Assembly: GCF_006438825.1 (NCBI RefSeq)
Contig: NZ_RCZP01000014.1
Location: forward strand, 1 to 64,000
Direction of reading: 5' to 3'
Length of the DNA stretch: 64,000 bases
Origin: Muricoccus nepalensis
GTDB lineage: Bacteria; Pseudomonadota; Alphaproteobacteria; Acetobacterales; Acetobacteraceae
Position 1 is the stretch's first letter. Every line of letters begins with the position of its first letter. Positions 16,889 through 25,091 of this stretch are shown piece after piece. Under the pieces are notes generated by a model that worked only from the letters and a program-made list of their open reading frames with translations, did not search any database and was not told the origin of the DNA. Both the position numbers and the translations under genes were made by a program.

Positions 16889-18163
16889 ATGCTGCGGTCC
16901 CTCGCCCTGCTGGGCGCCTTCACCCTCGCCCTCGGCGCCGCCGTCCCTTCGGCGCGCGCGGCGGACCCGCTGCCGCGCGCGTTGCCGGAGGAGGTGGGCA
17001 TGTCCTCCGAGCGGCTGGGCCGGCTCGAGGCGGCGATGCGGGCGGAGGTGGAGGCGGGGCGCATGCCCGGCGCGGTGGTCGCGATCGCGCGCCGCGGGCG
17101 CCTCGTCCACTATCAGGCCTACGGGTACCTGGATCGCGCCGCCGGGACGCCGATGCCGCTGGACGCCATCTTCGCCATGGCCTCCATGACGAAGCCCATC
17201 ACGGGCGTGGCCGCGATGATGCTGCTCGAGGAGGGGCGGCTCGCCCTCGGCGACCCGGCCGCCACCTACCTTCCACCCCTCGCGGCGATGCGGGTCGCGG
17301 CGCCGGACCAGGGCGCGGAGGGGACGGCGACCGTGCCCGTGGCGCAGCCGGTCACGGTGCAGGACCTGATGCGCCACACCTCCGGCATCCCCTATGGCAG
17401 CGACCGCTCGGCGGCCTACCGCACCTTCCCGCCCTCCTCCATCGGCTCGGGCACCGGCTACAGCGGCGCCGACTTCATCCGAAAGATCGGCGAGGCCACG
17501 CTGGTGAGCCAGCCCGGCACCACCTGGGAATACGGCCTGTCGGTCGACGTGCTGGGGCGGCTCGTCGAGGAGGTGTCGGGCCAGAACCTCGGCGCCTTCA
17601 TGGAGGAGCGGATCTTCCGCCCGCTGGGCATGGCCGACACCGGGTTCACCGTGCCGGCGGAGAAGGCCGGCCGCGTCGCCCGCCCCCTGCCGCAGGACCC
17701 GGCGACGGGGCGGCCGCAAACCGTGCCGGACCTGTCGAAGCCGCTCGGCTTCGAGTGCGGCGGCGGCTGCGGCCGCACCACCGCGGCCGACTACATCCGC
17801 TTCGCCCAGATGCTGCTGAACCGCGGCACGCTGGAGGGACGGCGGATCCTCTCCCCCCGCGCCGTCGAGGCGATGGTGACGGATCGCCTGCCCGCCGACG
17901 CCCGCGGCAGCGTCGGCGTCACCGACCCGACCAAGGCGGGCTACGGATTCGGCCTGACCGTCGCCGTGCGGCGGGACGCGCGGGGGACCAACCTCCTCGG
18001 CAACCCCGGCGACTATTCCTGGAGCGGGTCCTACGGAACCCACTTCTGGGTCGACCCGAAGGAGGAGATGGCCGTGGTGCTGATGACCCTCACGCCGGGT
18101 GAGACGCGGCTGCGCTACCGCCGCCTCCTGAACGCCCTCGCCTACCAGGCCATCGTGGAATGA
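16889..18163 (+). CDS. Serine hydrolase, class C beta-lactamase/esterase family, exported
   Basis: A 424-residue protein. The ATG at 16889 follows GAGGAGAGA. A signal peptide covers residues 1 to about 25 (ending ARAAD). The catalytic SxxK is S99-M-T-K102, and the Tyr motif is probably WEYGLSVDVLG. The fold is shared by AmpC beta-lactamases, DD-peptidases and esterases such as EstB. Its position between amine-oxidation genes is unusual. It may deacylate or de-esterify the substrate in the periplasm before uptake. A role in drug resistance is not suggested by the context. Its stop overlaps the next start (ATGA), so it is truly part of the operon. Confidence 0.87.
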   Translation: MLRSLALLGAFTLALGAAVPSARAADPLPRALPEEVGMSSERLGRLEAAMRAEVEAGRMPGAVVAIARRGRLVHYQAYGYLDRAAGTPMPLDAIFAMASMTKPITGVAAMMLLEEGRLALGDPAATYLPPLAAMRVAAPDQGAEGTATVPVAQPVTVQDLMRHTSGIPYGSDRSAAYRTFPPSSIGSGTGYSGADFIRKIGEATLVSQPGTTWEYGLSVDVLGRLVEEVSGQNLGAFMEERIFRPLGMADTGFTVPAEKAGRVARPLPQDPATGRPQTVPDLSKPLGFECGGGCGRTTAADYIRFAQMLLNRGTLEGRRILSPRAVEAMVTDRLPADARGSVGVTDPTKAGYGFGLTVAVRRDARGTNLLGNPGDYSWSGSYGTHFWVDPKEEMAVVLMTLTPGETRLRYRRLLNALAYQAIVE

Positions 18164-18753
18164 GCCCCGCCATCCTCGGCAGCGGCCCCGCCGCCCTGGA
18201 AGCGTCGTGGCACCTGCCCGGCGCCGCGGTCGTGCCGCGGGCCTGGCACGCCGAGCCGGGACGCCTCTGGGTGGAGGACGAGGGCGGGGTGCGCGCGCTG
18301 CCCTTCGACCGCCTGCTCGTGCTGGACGACGTGCCGCTCATCCTCGCCGCCCTCGGCTGCGCCTTCGATGGCGGCGTGCCGGTGGTGGACGGGCAGGGCG
18401 GGACCTCGCAGCCCGGGGTCTTCGCCGCCGGCCCGGCCCTCGGCGTCACGGGCGCGGAAGCGCTCGCCCAGGCCCGCCTCGCCGCGAAAGCGCTCGCTGG
18501 GCAACCGGAGGATACCCGCATCGAGGCCTGCCCCCGCCCGCTGCCCGCGGCCGAGCGCCTGGATCCCGTAGCGATGGCAGCGCTGCTGGAGGAACCGCCC
18601 GGCCCCGCGCGGGACGCGGCCGTGCTGGCGCAAGGCGCCCTTGTCGGCCCGGTCGCCTTTGCCCTGCCGGTCGGCTTCGCGGCCCTGGCCGCCATGGCCC
18701 GCGAGATGCCCGAGCCCGGACCCGTCCAGTTCGACGCCGGGGGGCTGGCATGA
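18160..18753 (+). CDS. Miniature FAD/NAD-binding oxidoreductase-like protein (197 aa)
   Basis: The gene overlaps its neighbours by 4 bp on both sides. The N-terminus AILGSGPAALEASWHL is a Rossmann GxGxxA turn. Residues about 75-115 read TSQPGVFAAGPALGVTGAEALAQARLAAKAL, which matches the C-terminal FAD-closing segment (GVFAAGD...G..A...G..AA) of HcnB-type enzymes. Almost everything that normally lies between these two elements is missing, so it looks like a compacted FAD protein or a degenerate duplicate of the 15456 gene. Tight coupling to the second DAO gene suggests it is an accessory subunit. I do not recognise a named family. Confidence 0.7.
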   Translation: MSPAILGSGPAALEASWHLPGAAVVPRAWHAEPGRLWVEDEGGVRALPFDRLLVLDDVPLILAALGCAFDGGVPVVDGQGGTSQPGVFAAGPALGVTGAEALAQARLAAKALAGQPEDTRIEACPRPLPAAERLDPVAMAALLEEPPGPARDAAVLAQGALVGPVAFALPVGFAALAAMAREMPEPGPVQFDAGGLA

Positions 18754-19922
18754 GCGGGCCGGAGGTTCTCGTCGTCGGCGGCGGGCTGCACGGCCTCTCG
18801 GCCGCCTTCCACCTTGCCCGGCGCGGCCGCCGCGTGCGCGTGCTGGAGGCCGGGCGCCTCGCCCGGCACGCCTCCGGCTTCTCCGCCGGCGGCGTCCGCA
18901 CCCTGGGCCGCCACCCCGCCGAGATCCCGCTGGCGCTGGAGGCCCTCGAGCTCTGGCACCGCATCGAGGAGCTGGTCGGCGACGACTGCGGCTTCCGGGC
19001 CTCCGGCCAGGTGAAGGTGGCCGAGAGCGAGGCCGATCTCGCCGTGCTGGAGGAACGCGCCGCCGCCCTGCGCGCCGCCGGCTACGCCCATGAGGAGATG
19101 GTGGACGCCGCCGGGCTGCGCCGCCTCCTCCCGGCCGTCGCGCCCCACGCCGTGGGCGGCATGGTCGTGCGGCGGGACGGCTTTGCCTCCCCCTATCGCA
19201 CCAGCCTCGCCTTCGGCCGCGCCGCCCGCGGCCTGGGTGCCGAGATCGTGGAGGGCGCGCGCGTCATCGCCGCCGAGCGCCGGGACGGCCTCTGGCACCT
19301 CCGCACCGCCGATGGCGCGGAGCACGCCGCCCCCGTGCTGGTGAACGCCGCCGGCGCCTGGGGCGCCCGCCTGGCGCGCCACCTCGGCGAGGAGATCCCG
19401 CTCGGCTTCAACGCCTTCATGATGATGCTGACGGCGCGCCTACCCGCCTTCGTCACCCCCGTGGTCGGCGCCACCGCGCGGCCCATCTCCTTCAAGCAGG
19501 CCGAGAGCGGGCAGGTGATGATCGGCGGCGGCCACAAGGGCATCGGCAGCCTCGAGTCCGGGGCAACCACGCTCAACGTGGAGCGGCTCGCCTATTCCGC
19601 CCGCACGGCGCTGGAGCTCTTCCCCATCCTGGCGGAAACCCGGATCGTCCATGCCTGGGCCGGCATCGAGGGCGTGACGCCGGACGACATTCCCGTCATC
19701 GGTCCTTCCGCCCTGGCCGAGGGCGTGATCCACGCCTTCGGCTTCTGCGGCCACGGCTTCGAGCTGGGCCCGCTGGTGGGCGACATCGTCGCCCAGCTCG
19801 CCACCCAGGGCTCCACGAACCGCCCCATCGCCGCCTTCGCGCCCGGCCGCTTCGCCTCCGACCGCCTCGGCGGCCCGGCAGCGGCCGCGCCCAGGGCCGC
19901 CTTGCCGCAGCCGGCCGGCTGA
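18750..19922 (+). CDS. DAO-family FAD-dependent oxidoreductase (second copy)
   Basis: A 390-residue protein whose ATG overlaps the preceding stop. The FAD motif is VLVVGGGLHGLSAAFHLARRG. ASGFSAGGVRTLGRHPAEIPLAL and WAGIEGVTPDDIPVIG with FGFCGHGFELGP are diagnostic of the sarcosine/glycine-oxidase-like DAO group. It is only moderately similar to the first DAO gene at 14040, so the operon encodes two different amine oxidases. They may act in sequence on one substrate, or each may pair with one of the two FAD/NAD partner proteins. A RidA gene follows 29 bp later. Confidence 0.88.
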   Translation: MSGPEVLVVGGGLHGLSAAFHLARRGRRVRVLEAGRLARHASGFSAGGVRTLGRHPAEIPLALEALELWHRIEELVGDDCGFRASGQVKVAESEADLAVLEERAAALRAAGYAHEEMVDAAGLRRLLPAVAPHAVGGMVVRRDGFASPYRTSLAFGRAARGLGAEIVEGARVIAAERRDGLWHLRTADGAEHAAPVLVNAAGAWGARLARHLGEEIPLGFNAFMMMLTARLPAFVTPVVGATARPISFKQAESGQVMIGGGHKGIGSLESGATTLNVERLAYSARTALELFPILAETRIVHAWAGIEGVTPDDIPVIGPSALAEGVIHAFGFCGHGFELGPLVGDIVAQLATQGSTNRPIAAFAPGRFASDRLGGPAAAAPRAALPQPAG

Positions 19923-19951
19923 CGCCCGGCATCACCAAGAGAGGAAGACCG

Positions 19952-20296
19952 ATGATCCGACGCCATGCCCGCACGCCCATCATGCACCGCGTGGTCGAGC
20001 ACAACGGGGTGCTCTACTTCGGCGGCATCGTGGCCGACGACCGTTCCAAGGGCATGAAGGAGCAGACCGCGGACATCCTGGAGAAGATCGGCAAGCTGCT
20101 GGCCGAGAACGGCAGCGACAAGACCAAGCTTCTCGCGGCGACGCTCTATGTCACCGACATGAGCCAGAAGGACGCGATGAACGAGGCCTGGACCGCCTGG
20201 TTCGGCCCGGAGGACCTGCCCGCCCGCGCCACTCTCGGCGTCGCGGAGCTCGGCCCGAACACGCTGATCGAGGTGGTCGTCACCGCCGCCCGCTAG
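19952..20296 (+). CDS. ridA: RidA/YjgF/UK114-family imine deaminase
   Basis: A 114-residue protein. ATG 19952 follows AGAGAGGAAG. The family core is visible in HNGVLYFGGIVADD, LYVTDMSQKDAMNEAWTAWF and LPARATLGVAELGP; the last has the conserved Arg that binds the imino-acid carboxylate. RidA proteins hydrolyse reactive enamine/imine products to ketones plus ammonia. As the last gene of an operon with two amine oxidases, it most likely clears their imine product. A strong hairpin follows 10 bp after its stop. Confidence 0.9.
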   Translation: MIRRHARTPIMHRVVEHNGVLYFGGIVADDRSKGMKEQTADILEKIGKLLAENGSDKTKLLAATLYVTDMSQKDAMNEAWTAWFGPEDLPARATLGVAELGPNTLIEVVVTAAR

Positions 20297-20305
20297 GCGC
20301 CCCGT

Positions 20306-20330
20306 GCCGCGCGGAACGCTTCCGCGCGGC
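20306..20330 (+). terminator. Operon-end hairpin
   Basis: A perfect 11-bp stem (GCCGCGCGGAA / TTCCGCGCGGC) around a CGC loop starts 10 bp after the ridA stop. There is no T-run behind it. The stem strength and the position at the end of the 11-gene operon support a terminator role, probably of the hairpin-only kind. Confidence 0.7.
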
Positions 20331-20363
20331 GCTGGCCGCGGAAGGCAGGTTGCGGAATCCAGC

Positions 20364-20642
20364 ATGCGTCGGATCGGTTTAGACGTTGGCGCCTCATTCA
20401 CCGACTGCGCCGTTCACGACACCCGCGACGCCGCACCTCGCCACTTCAAGGCCCCGTCCGCCCCCGCGGCTTTACCGGAGACGATCGGGACTGGGCTGAG
20501 CGCCCGGGCCGGCGAGTTCGGCCACGCGGGCGGCAGCCGCACGCTGGAGCTGTGCGCGCGTGCCGGCTCCGGCAGACGCCTCGGCGCCGAGGCCGAGGCC
20601 GTCTCTCACGCCGCCCCGGGATGGGACGCGCAGCGCATGTAG
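20364..20642 (+). pseudogene. Hydantoinase/oxoprolinase HyuA N-terminal fragment
   Basis: ATG 20364 starts MRRIGLDVGASFTDCAVHDT, followed by HFKAPSAPAALPETI. This is the phosphate-binding N-terminus of HyuA-type ATP-dependent hydantoinases/oxoprolinases (normally IGxDVGGTFTD), with GG changed to GA/S. Only about 50 residues align before the frame becomes unrelated and stops at 20642, while full HyuA is about 690 residues. The tail overlaps the 3' end of the convergent acyl-CoA dehydrogenase gene by 37 bp. A deletion between the two operons is the likely cause. Confidence 0.5.
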
Positions 20643-21676
20643 CGGGCGCGGTGCAGCGCGGCGGAGCCGAAGGCGTTCGCTATCACCATCGCCTTCCGTA
20701 AGAACAGGCCGATATCGTACTCGTCCGTGTAGCCGATCGCGCCGTGGAGCTGCACCGCCTCCCGCGTCACGCGCATCGCGGCCTCGGCGGCGCGGGCCTT
20801 GGCGCGGGAGACCAGGGCGCGGCGCGCGTCGCCGGTGGCCCCCGCGTCCAGCTCAGCCGCCGCGCCCTCCACGCTGGCGCGGGTGAGCACGAGCTGGATC
20901 TTCAGGTCCGCAGCCCGGTGCTGCAGCGCCTGGAACGACCCGAGCGGCTTGCCGAACTGCTGGCGCTGGCGAAGGTAGTCCAGCGTCATGGCGAAGCAGC
21001 GCTCCATCAGCCCCAGCAAGTAGGCGGCGGTGCCGAGCGCGGCCTCGTCCAGCGCCAGCGCCATCGCCTCCCCCACATTGGGCGCGACGCGCCGCGCAGC
21101 CGCGAGGTCCGGCAGCAGGCTGCCGACATGGCCGCCATCCTGCGTCCGCCGGGTCTCCGGCCGCACCCCTTCCACCGCGTAGAGCGCGAGCGCGCCGCCC
21201 TCCCGCACGGGAAGGAGGAACGCCTGCGCGGCGGCGGCCATGGGGATGAAGAGGCGCGCGCCCTCGCGATCGCCGGGCGCCTCCAGGCTGTCCGCGGATT
21301 GCTGCCAGGCGGTCAGGACGAGGCTCTCCCCGGCGAGCAGCGCGGGCAGCAGGGCCGTGTCGCCGCCCGCGGCCAGCAGCCGGGCGGAGAGGGCGCCGGC
21401 GACCAGCGGTTCCGGCACCAGGGCGCGGCCCAGCTCCTCCAGCAGCGCGCAGGCCTCCGCCATGCCCAACCCCGCGCCGCCCGCCTCCTCCGGCAGGCGC
21501 AGCCCGATCCAGCCCATCGCGCCCATGGACCTCCAGACGGCGGGATCGATCCCCGGCAGGGTGAAGCGCAGCCCGCGCACCCGCCCCAGCCCGCCATCCG
21601 GCGGCACCACGACGGCGGCGCTGTCGCGGATCATGCGGAGCGCTTCGGCACGCTCCTCCGTGGCGGTGGCGGGCAT
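20606..21676 (-). CDS. Acyl-CoA dehydrogenase (short form)
   Basis: A 356-residue protein from ATG 21676. The N-terminal helical domain has MGAMGWIGLRLPEEAGGAGLGMAEA. The C-terminal domain has RQRQQFGKPLGSFQALQHRAADL and VQLHGAIGYTDEYDIGLFLRKA, all typical of the flavin-dependent acyl-CoA dehydrogenase family. Such proteins oxidise the alpha-beta bond of an acyl-CoA. The C-terminus stops early after the LFLRKA helix, without the usual extra residues. It may pair with the second dehydrogenase at 23936-25090 as a two-subunit enzyme, as in steroid and aromatic side-chain degradation. Last gene of the minus-strand acyl-CoA block. Confidence 0.87.
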   Translation of the reverse strand: MPATATEERAEALRMIRDSAAVVVPPDGGLGRVRGLRFTLPGIDPAVWRSMGAMGWIGLRLPEEAGGAGLGMAEACALLEELGRALVPEPLVAGALSARLLAAGGDTALLPALLAGESLVLTAWQQSADSLEAPGDREGARLFIPMAAAAQAFLLPVREGGALALYAVEGVRPETRRTQDGGHVGSLLPDLAAARRVAPNVGEAMALALDEAALGTAAYLLGLMERCFAMTLDYLRQRQQFGKPLGSFQALQHRAADLKIQLVLTRASVEGAAAELDAGATGDARRALVSRAKARAAEAAMRVTREAVQLHGAIGYTDEYDIGLFLRKAMVIANAFGSAALHRARYMRCASHPGAA

Positions 21677-21683
21677 GCGGGCC

Positions 21684-22661
21684 TCAATCGATTTTGATGT
21701 TGGCGAGGCGGATGATCTCGCCCCACTTCGCGGTCTCCGACCGCACGAAGCCCGCCAGCTCCTCCGGCGTGCCGCCGACGACGAGGCCGCCCTGGTCCAT
21801 CAGGTTGCGGCGCGTCTCCGTGTCCCGCAGCGCGGTCACGGCCGCGCGGTGCAGGGTGGCGAGGCGGTCCGGCGGCGTTCCGGCGGGCGCGAAGAGGGCG
21901 TACCAGGTCTCGGAGATCACGTCCTTCGCGCCCGCCTCCGCCATGGTGGGCAGCTCGGGCAGGGAGGGCAGGCGCTGGTCGGCCGTGACGGCAAGAGCCG
22001 GCAGGGCTCCGCCGCGGACATGGGCGATGACGACCGGCACGTCGGCCAGGATCATGTCGATCGTGCCGCCCAGCAGGTCCGTCACGGCGGGGGCGGCGCC
22101 GCGATAGGGCACGTGGACGATGTCGATGCCCGTCCGCAGCCGGAAGAGCTCCCCGGCCAGGTGCAGGGAGCTGCCGTTGCCGGCCGAGCCGTAGGTGAGC
22201 TTGCCGGGCTGACGCTTCGCCAGCGCCACCAGCTCCGCCACCGACTTCACACCGAGCTTCGGGCTGACGACGAGAAGCTGCGGCACGGAGAGGACGTGGG
22301 TGATGGGCGCGAGGTCCTTCGCCACATCGTAGGCCATGCGCGGCATGAGCTGGGGCAGCACCACCAGCGCGCCAGTGGAGGCGAGGACCGTGGTGAGGCC
22401 GTCCGGCCGGCTGCGCGCCGCGGCCTCCACCCCCACCATGCCGCCGGCCCCGGACCGGCTGTCCACCACGATGGGCTGGCGCAGCTCCCGGGTCATGGCC
22501 GGGCCGATGAGCCGGGCGATGATGTCCGCGGGGCCGCCGGCCGCGAAGGGGACGATCATGCGCAGGGGCTGGTCGGGGAAGCTGGCTTGCGCGAGGGCGG
22601 GCAAGCCGGGGAGGGCGGCGGCGGGGGCGAGCAGGGCGAGGCCCTAGCGGCGGGTGAGCAT
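21684..22661 (-). pseudogene. Bug/TctC-family solute-binding protein with TAG inside the signal peptide
   Basis: From ATG 22661, which follows GGAGGAACC, the frame reads MLTRR, then TAG (22644-22646), then GLALLAPAAALPGLPALAQ and an intact mature Bug protein. Family marks include FPDQPLRMIVPFAAGGPADI, LTYGSAGNGSSLHLAGELF and VHVPYRGAAPA. Stop and protein are in the same frame, so one base change explains the damage. Translation could resume at TTG 22604, but the product would lack the export signal and so could not work in the periplasm. Bug proteins bind carboxylates for tripartite (TctAB) carriers or for sensing. The gene lies between acyl-CoA dehydrogenase and CoA-transferase genes. A sequencing error at 22646 cannot be excluded. 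Confidence 0.8.
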
Positions 22662-22721
22662 TCTGGTTCCTCCGTTCGCCGGATGGCGGCGTCCTGCTGT
22701 CATGCGTTCACCAACCGGCCG

Positions 22722-23939
22722 TCAGGTCCGCGTGGGGGGCACCGGGTCGGCGGACGCCTCGGGGCCCAGCCAGTCCGCGAGAACCTCCTCCGTGTGCTCG
22801 CCGAGCAGGGGTGGGACGCGCGTGTAGGCGACGGGCGTCTCGGAGAAGCGGACGGGGTTGGCGACGAAGGGCATGGTGCCGGCGCGGGGATGCGGCATCT
22901 CCCGCCACATGCCGCGGTGGCGGAGCTGCGGGTCCTCGCGCACCGCGCCGAAGTCGTTGATGGGCGCGGAGGAGATGCCGACGGCGTTCAGGGCCGCCAC
23001 CCACTCGTCCGCCCGTCGCGCCAGCAGGGCCTGCTGCAGCCGCGGCAGGAGGTCGGGCTTGTGGGCGAAGCGCTGCGCGTTGGTGGCGAAGCGCGGGTCG
23101 GCGGGTAGGTCGGGCAGGCCGAGGGCCTCGCAGAAGCTGGCGAACTGGCGGTCGTTGCCGATGGCCACCATGAGGGGCCGGTCGGCCGTGTCGAAGGCCT
23201 GCCAGGGCGTGTTGATCTGGGACGCCGTCCCGGCCCGCACGGGCATCCGGCCGGAGACGAGGTAGTTCATGGCGATGTGCGAATGGGCCGCGAGCTGCGT
23301 GTCGAGCAGCGCGAGGTCGATGTGCTGGCCGCGCCCGGACACCGTGTCCCGGTGGTGGAGGGCCGCGAGGATGGCGATGGTGGCGTAGAAGCCGGCGTTG
23401 ATGTCGGACACGCTGTAGCCCGCAAGCACCGGCCCGGCGCCGGGCTCGCCGTCCGGGACGCCGGTGACGCTCATCAGCCCGCTCATGGCCTGGAAGATCG
23501 GGTCGTAGCCCGGCAGCGCCGCGGAGGGGCCGTCCTGCCCGAAGCCGGTGATGGAGCAGTAGACCAGGCGCGGGTTGAGGGCGGAGAGGGCGGCGTGGTC
23601 CAGCCCGTAGCGCGCCAGCCCGCCGGCCTTAAAGTTCTCGATGAGCACGTCCGCCTTCGCGGCGAGCGCGCGAAGGGTGGCCTGTCCCTCGTGGGTCGCG
23701 ATGTCGAGAGCGATGGAGCGCTTGCCGCGGTTCATCGCGAGGAAGGAGGACATCTCGCCGGTCGGCTTGCCCTCCGCGTCCTTCTGCGGGAAGCCCATGC
23801 GCCGCACGTCGTCGCCGCCCTTGGGGTGCTCCACCTTCACCACCTCCGCGCCGAAATCGGCGAGGATCTGCGCGGCCCAGGGGCCGGCGAAGACGCGGCT
23901 CATGTCCAGCACGCGGATGCGGGGCAGGGCGCCGCTCAT
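22722..23939 (-). CDS. CaiB/BaiF type III CoA-transferase (first copy)
   Basis: A 405-residue protein from ATG 23939. Family marks are LDMSRVFAGPWAAQILADFGAEVVKVE at the N-terminus, LIENFKAGGLARYGLD, and the likely catalytic Asp179 in YSVSDINAGFYA. It transfers CoA between carboxylic acids, activating a substrate without ATP. Its start overlaps the stop of the upstream acyl-CoA dehydrogenase (ATGA), so the two are co-translated: one makes the thioester, the other oxidises it. A second enzyme of this family is encoded at 26513-27745. Confidence 0.92.
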   Translation of the reverse strand: MSGALPRIRVLDMSRVFAGPWAAQILADFGAEVVKVEHPKGGDDVRRMGFPQKDAEGKPTGEMSSFLAMNRGKRSIALDIATHEGQATLRALAAKADVLIENFKAGGLARYGLDHAALSALNPRLVYCSITGFGQDGPSAALPGYDPIFQAMSGLMSVTGVPDGEPGAGPVLAGYSVSDINAGFYATIAILAALHHRDTVSGRGQHIDLALLDTQLAAHSHIAMNYLVSGRMPVRAGTASQINTPWQAFDTADRPLMVAIGNDRQFASFCEALGLPDLPADPRFATNAQRFAHKPDLLPRLQQALLARRADEWVAALNAVGISSAPINDFGAVREDPQLRHRGMWREMPHPRAGTMPFVANPVRFSETPVAYTRVPPLLGEHTEEVLADWLGPEASADPVPPTRT

Positions 23940-25090
23940 GCCGGCAGGTCCAGCACGCTGCGCGCGAGGATGTTGCGCAGGATCTCCGAGGAGCCGCCGA
24001 AGATGGTGGAGGGCCGCGCCAGGAGGAAGGAGCCGGCGGGGTGCAGCCCCTCCTCCATCGGCTCCAGCAGCCCGGCGTTGCCGCCCGCGATCTCCAGCAT
24101 GGCGTCCGTGATCCGCTGGAACAGCTCGGTCTGCACGATCTTCAGGATGGAGACGTCCGGCCCGATCGGCTCCCCGCGCTTGAGGCGCTCCACGTAGGAT
24201 TCGTACAGGGCCTTGAGGTCGGCCAGCTCCATGCTGAAGCGCGCGTAGCTGTCGAGGAAGGCGGGCTCCTTATCCTTCCCCATGGCGGCCGCCAGCGCCC
24301 TCAGCCGCGCAAGGCCCGAGGAGGAGAGCTTCGGCGAGCCGATGGCGATGCGCTCGAAGCCCAGCAGGGCCTTGGCGTAGTTCCAGCCCTTGTCCACCTC
24401 GCCCACGACCATGTCCTTGGGCACGCGGACATTGTCGAAGAAGACCTCGCAGAACTCGTCGTGCAGGTCGAGGTTGACGATGGGGCGCACGGTGACGCCG
24501 GGGCTGTCCATGGGCAGCAGCAGGAAGGAGATGCCCTCCTGCTTCCGGCCGCCCTTGTTCGTGCGGGCGAGAACGAAGATCCAGTTGGCGTCGTTGGCGA
24601 GGGTGATCCAGGTCTTCTGGCCGTTCAGCACCCAGTGGTCGCCCTCATCCGCCGCGTCCAGGCGAAGGGCGGCGAGGTCGGAGCCGGCGTTGGGCTCGGA
24701 ATAGCCCTGGCACCAGATGTCCTCGCCCGAGAGGATGCGCGGCAGGAAGCGGCGCTTCTGCTCCTCGCTGGCGTGGCGGATGAGCATGGGCCCGAGCATG
24801 ACCAGCCCCATGTCGTTCACGCGCGCGGCGCCGAAGCGCTCCATCTCCTCGATCATAACGAGCTGGCGCGCGGCATCCAGGCCCATGCCGCCGTATTCCC
24901 GCGGCCAGCCCGGCGTCAGCCAGCCCTTGCGGGAGAGGGCAAGGTACCAGGGCCTGTTCTCGTGCCAGTGGAGGCGGCGCGTGGGGTGGCGGACCTCCAG
25001 CGGGTAGTTCGCCTCGATCCACCCGCGCACGTGCCGGCGGAAGCCGTCCTCGTCCAGGGCGGCCAGTTCGTCGAGGGAGAGGTCCTGCAC
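23936..25090 (-). CDS. Acyl-CoA dehydrogenase (full length)
   Basis: A 384-residue protein from ATG 25090. It has WCQGYSEPNAGSDLAAL (flavin and substrate loop), GQKTWITLANDANWIFVLART, DLHDEFCEVFFDNVRVPKDMVVG and the C-terminal GGSSEILRNILARSVL. It oxidises an acyl-CoA and passes electrons to electron-transfer flavoprotein. It starts 1 bp after the enoyl-CoA hydratase stop and overlaps the CoA-transferase start, forming a compact CoA-thioester pathway. The acyl substrate is not evident. Confidence 0.92.
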   Translation of the reverse strand: MQDLSLDELAALDEDGFRRHVRGWIEANYPLEVRHPTRRLHWHENRPWYLALSRKGWLTPGWPREYGGMGLDAARQLVMIEEMERFGAARVNDMGLVMLGPMLIRHASEEQKRRFLPRILSGEDIWCQGYSEPNAGSDLAALRLDAADEGDHWVLNGQKTWITLANDANWIFVLARTNKGGRKQEGISFLLLPMDSPGVTVRPIVNLDLHDEFCEVFFDNVRVPKDMVVGEVDKGWNYAKALLGFERIAIGSPKLSSSGLARLRALAAAMGKDKEPAFLDSYARFSMELADLKALYESYVERLKRGEPIGPDVSILKIVQTELFQRITDAMLEIAGGNAGLLEPMEEGLHPAGSFLLARPSTIFGGSSEILRNILARSVLDLPA

Positions 25091-25091
25091 G

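Noticed and set aside
16889-18163. Possible AmpC beta-lactamase resistance gene.
   Set aside because: It has the fold and SxxK, but it lies inside an amine-oxidation operon. Many esterases share these motifs, so resistance cannot be claimed.
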